Positions 63,098 through 64,000 of a DNA stretch of 64,000 bases are shown piece after piece. Below the pieces are notes generated by a model, which saw nothing but the letters and a program-made list of their open reading frames with translations, had not been told where the DNA came from and searched no databases. The translations under genes and the position numbers were made by a program. This stretch comes from Parapedobacter indicus (GTDB lineage: Bacteria > Bacteroidota > Bacteroidia > Sphingobacteriales > Sphingobacteriaceae), in the NCBI RefSeq assembly GCF_900113765.1, contig NZ_FOQO01000002.1, positions 620,001-684,000 on the forward strand, in the 5' to 3' direction. Every line of letters begins with the position of its first letter. Positions within the stretch are counted from its first letter, which is position 1.

Positions 63098-64000
63098 CTA
63101 CTTCCGGACGGCAGCGAGTTGCTTATGCAACGTTTCCTCGAGCAGTTCCAGCTTTTGCTGGAGCGAATAAGGTGTATAGACATAGTCCTGTTCAAACTGA
63201 AAACCCAGCCGGGAATCCCTGGTTGCTGCCAGCAACGACAAACGGGTGCGTGCGATCTCTTCCTTTAGCAATGACTCCATGCGTTCCAATATTGCCGACG
63301 ATCGAACCGGATCGTTCGACGAAGCCCATTTCAGCCGCAAATTTTCAAATTCCAATACGGCTGCATTGCTTTGCATCATTCTGTTCAGCTGTTCAGCAAT
63401 GAGTACCTCCCGGACCGCTCTTTTCCGCTTACGCTCCGGGCTATTTAAAGCGGCTTCTCGATACAACTTAAGTCCCTGTTCCATGGTATGGGAAGCCCGT
63501 TTTAAATAATCCAAAAAAACGGGAAGAATTAACTTTCCTTCGGGGACGACGATACCCGTTGCCCGTTGTGCATAGCGCTCCGCCTGATTCGTTCGATTAG
63601 TGAAATCGGGGTAAAAAACCATCCGGGAAACGGTAAAAGGCCAGTAAGGATTGAGGTTACTCCCGAGATACCCCATCCATTGGGATTGGTCCGTCCACGA
63701 ATAATTGAACGTTGCAGTGCGGGCCGGAGGCTCCTGAAAGAACAAGGGATTCGCGACTGCATGATTCGTACCCATATTGGGTCCCGTATCGGGAACCAGT
63801 CGGATTGCCTCATCAAAATAATGCCATGCCTGAAGCACGCGTTCTTCTTGGTCGTCGCCAAAAATAAACGATGCGTAGTTTGCTAGCAGTTCTTCAAAAG
63901 GAGGTGCATCACTCCAGCAAGACCATGCACGCAATGCTACGATAAAATTTGCACTGTATCCGCTGCTCCAGCTTTCCAGCGTACCGCTAATCTTGTATTT
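63098..64000 (-). CDS. Unrecognised protein, 5' end beyond window
   Basis: The C-terminal 300 or so residues of a larger protein; the frame is open to the window edge (upstream of the first in-frame TTG at 63934 it reads through SWSSGYSANFIVAL). I do not recognise the family. Aromatic-rich loops (RAWSCWSDAPPFEELLANYA, WHYFDEAIRLVPDTGPNMG, NYSWTDQSQWMGYLG, PYWPFTVSRMVFYPD) suggest a carbohydrate-active or carbohydrate-binding alpha-helical domain. The final 130 residues are charged helices (RKRKRAVREVLIAEQLNRM, LLEETLHKQLAAV). It ends 27 bases before the palindromic promoter, on the same strand as the catabolic block. Confidence 0.75.
   Translation of the reverse strand, partial: KYKISGTLESWSSGYSANFIVALRAWSCWSDAPPFEELLANYASFIFGDDQEERVLQAWHYFDEAIRLVPDTGPNMGTNHAVANPLFFQEPPARTATFNYSWTDQSQWMGYLGSNLNPYWPFTVSRMVFYPDFTNRTNQAERYAQRATGIVVPEGKLILPVFLDYLKRASHTMEQGLKLYREAALNSPERKRKRAVREVLIAEQLNRMMQSNAAVLEFENLRLKWASSNDPVRSSAILERMESLLKEEIARTRLSLLAATRDSRLGFQFEQDYVYTPYSLQQKLELLEETLHKQLAAVRK

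Noticed and set aside
1-64000. tRNA, rRNA, CRISPR array, insertion sequence or prophage
   Set aside because: Looked for clover-leaf ends, spaced repeats, transposase and integrase motifs; none seen by eye.

Overview
The window reads as Bacteroidota chromosome, most likely family Sphingobacteriaceae (Parapedobacter, Olivibacter or Sphingobacterium-like). The grounds are a SusC/SusD pair under an ECF sigma/FecR switch, Bacteroidota promoters of the TAnnTTTG type close to start codons, almost no Shine-Dalgarno sites, Tat-exported Gfo/Idh/MocA oxidoreductases, and sphingobacterial gene neighbours. I saw no rRNA, tRNA, CRISPR array, transposase or phage gene.

1-15.6 kb (all minus strand) is a polysaccharide utilisation locus. 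In transcription order: a LacI-type regulator, a BNR beta-propeller protein with two stacked export signals, a Tat-exported oxidoreductase, a two-domain CE15-like esterase whose second nucleophile is lost, an ECF sigma factor, its FecR anti-sigma factor, SusC, SusD, a sulfatase with a heavily altered active site, and a normal sulfatase cut by the window edge. The esterase and sulfatases suggest a sulfated, uronic-acid-containing glycan.

15.6-36.2 kb is housekeeping: msrC, an ABC exporter, a SAM hydrolase, phoH, purC, a STAS protein with rnz, a histidine cluster hisC-hisB-hisH-hisA-hisF-hisIE (no hisG or hisD), a WD40 protein, a YtxH-like protein, ccmB-ccmC-ccmD-like, glutamate dehydrogenase with a clear terminator, and a PAS/GAF sensor without an ATPase domain paired with a response regulator.

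36.2-64 kb (all minus strand) is a long catabolic block. Its promoter-distal end holds an FAD/Fe-S dehydrogenase, pyruvate carboxylase, an FAH hydrolase, a cytochrome c lipoprotein and an AraC regulator. The middle holds cytoplasmic sugar enzymes: SDR, PfkB kinase, two Gfo/Idh enzymes, a DeoC/LacD-type aldolase, a PIG-L deacetylase and a NagB-like deaminase. The upstream part is exported: three DUF1080 proteins, a Tat-exported Gfo/Idh enzyme, an FGE-fold protein without catalytic cysteines, a 970-residue PVC-type cytochrome c protein, two neutral-ceramidase-like hydrolases and a third internally deleted copy.

The most interesting inference is that 42-64 kb encodes a co-regulated pathway combining 3-keto (oxidative) glycoside cleavage with amide hydrolysis and amino-sugar catabolism. 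Two copies of a perfect 14-bp palindrome, CTTGTATATACAAG, sit on two promoters of this block and probably mark its regulator's operator.
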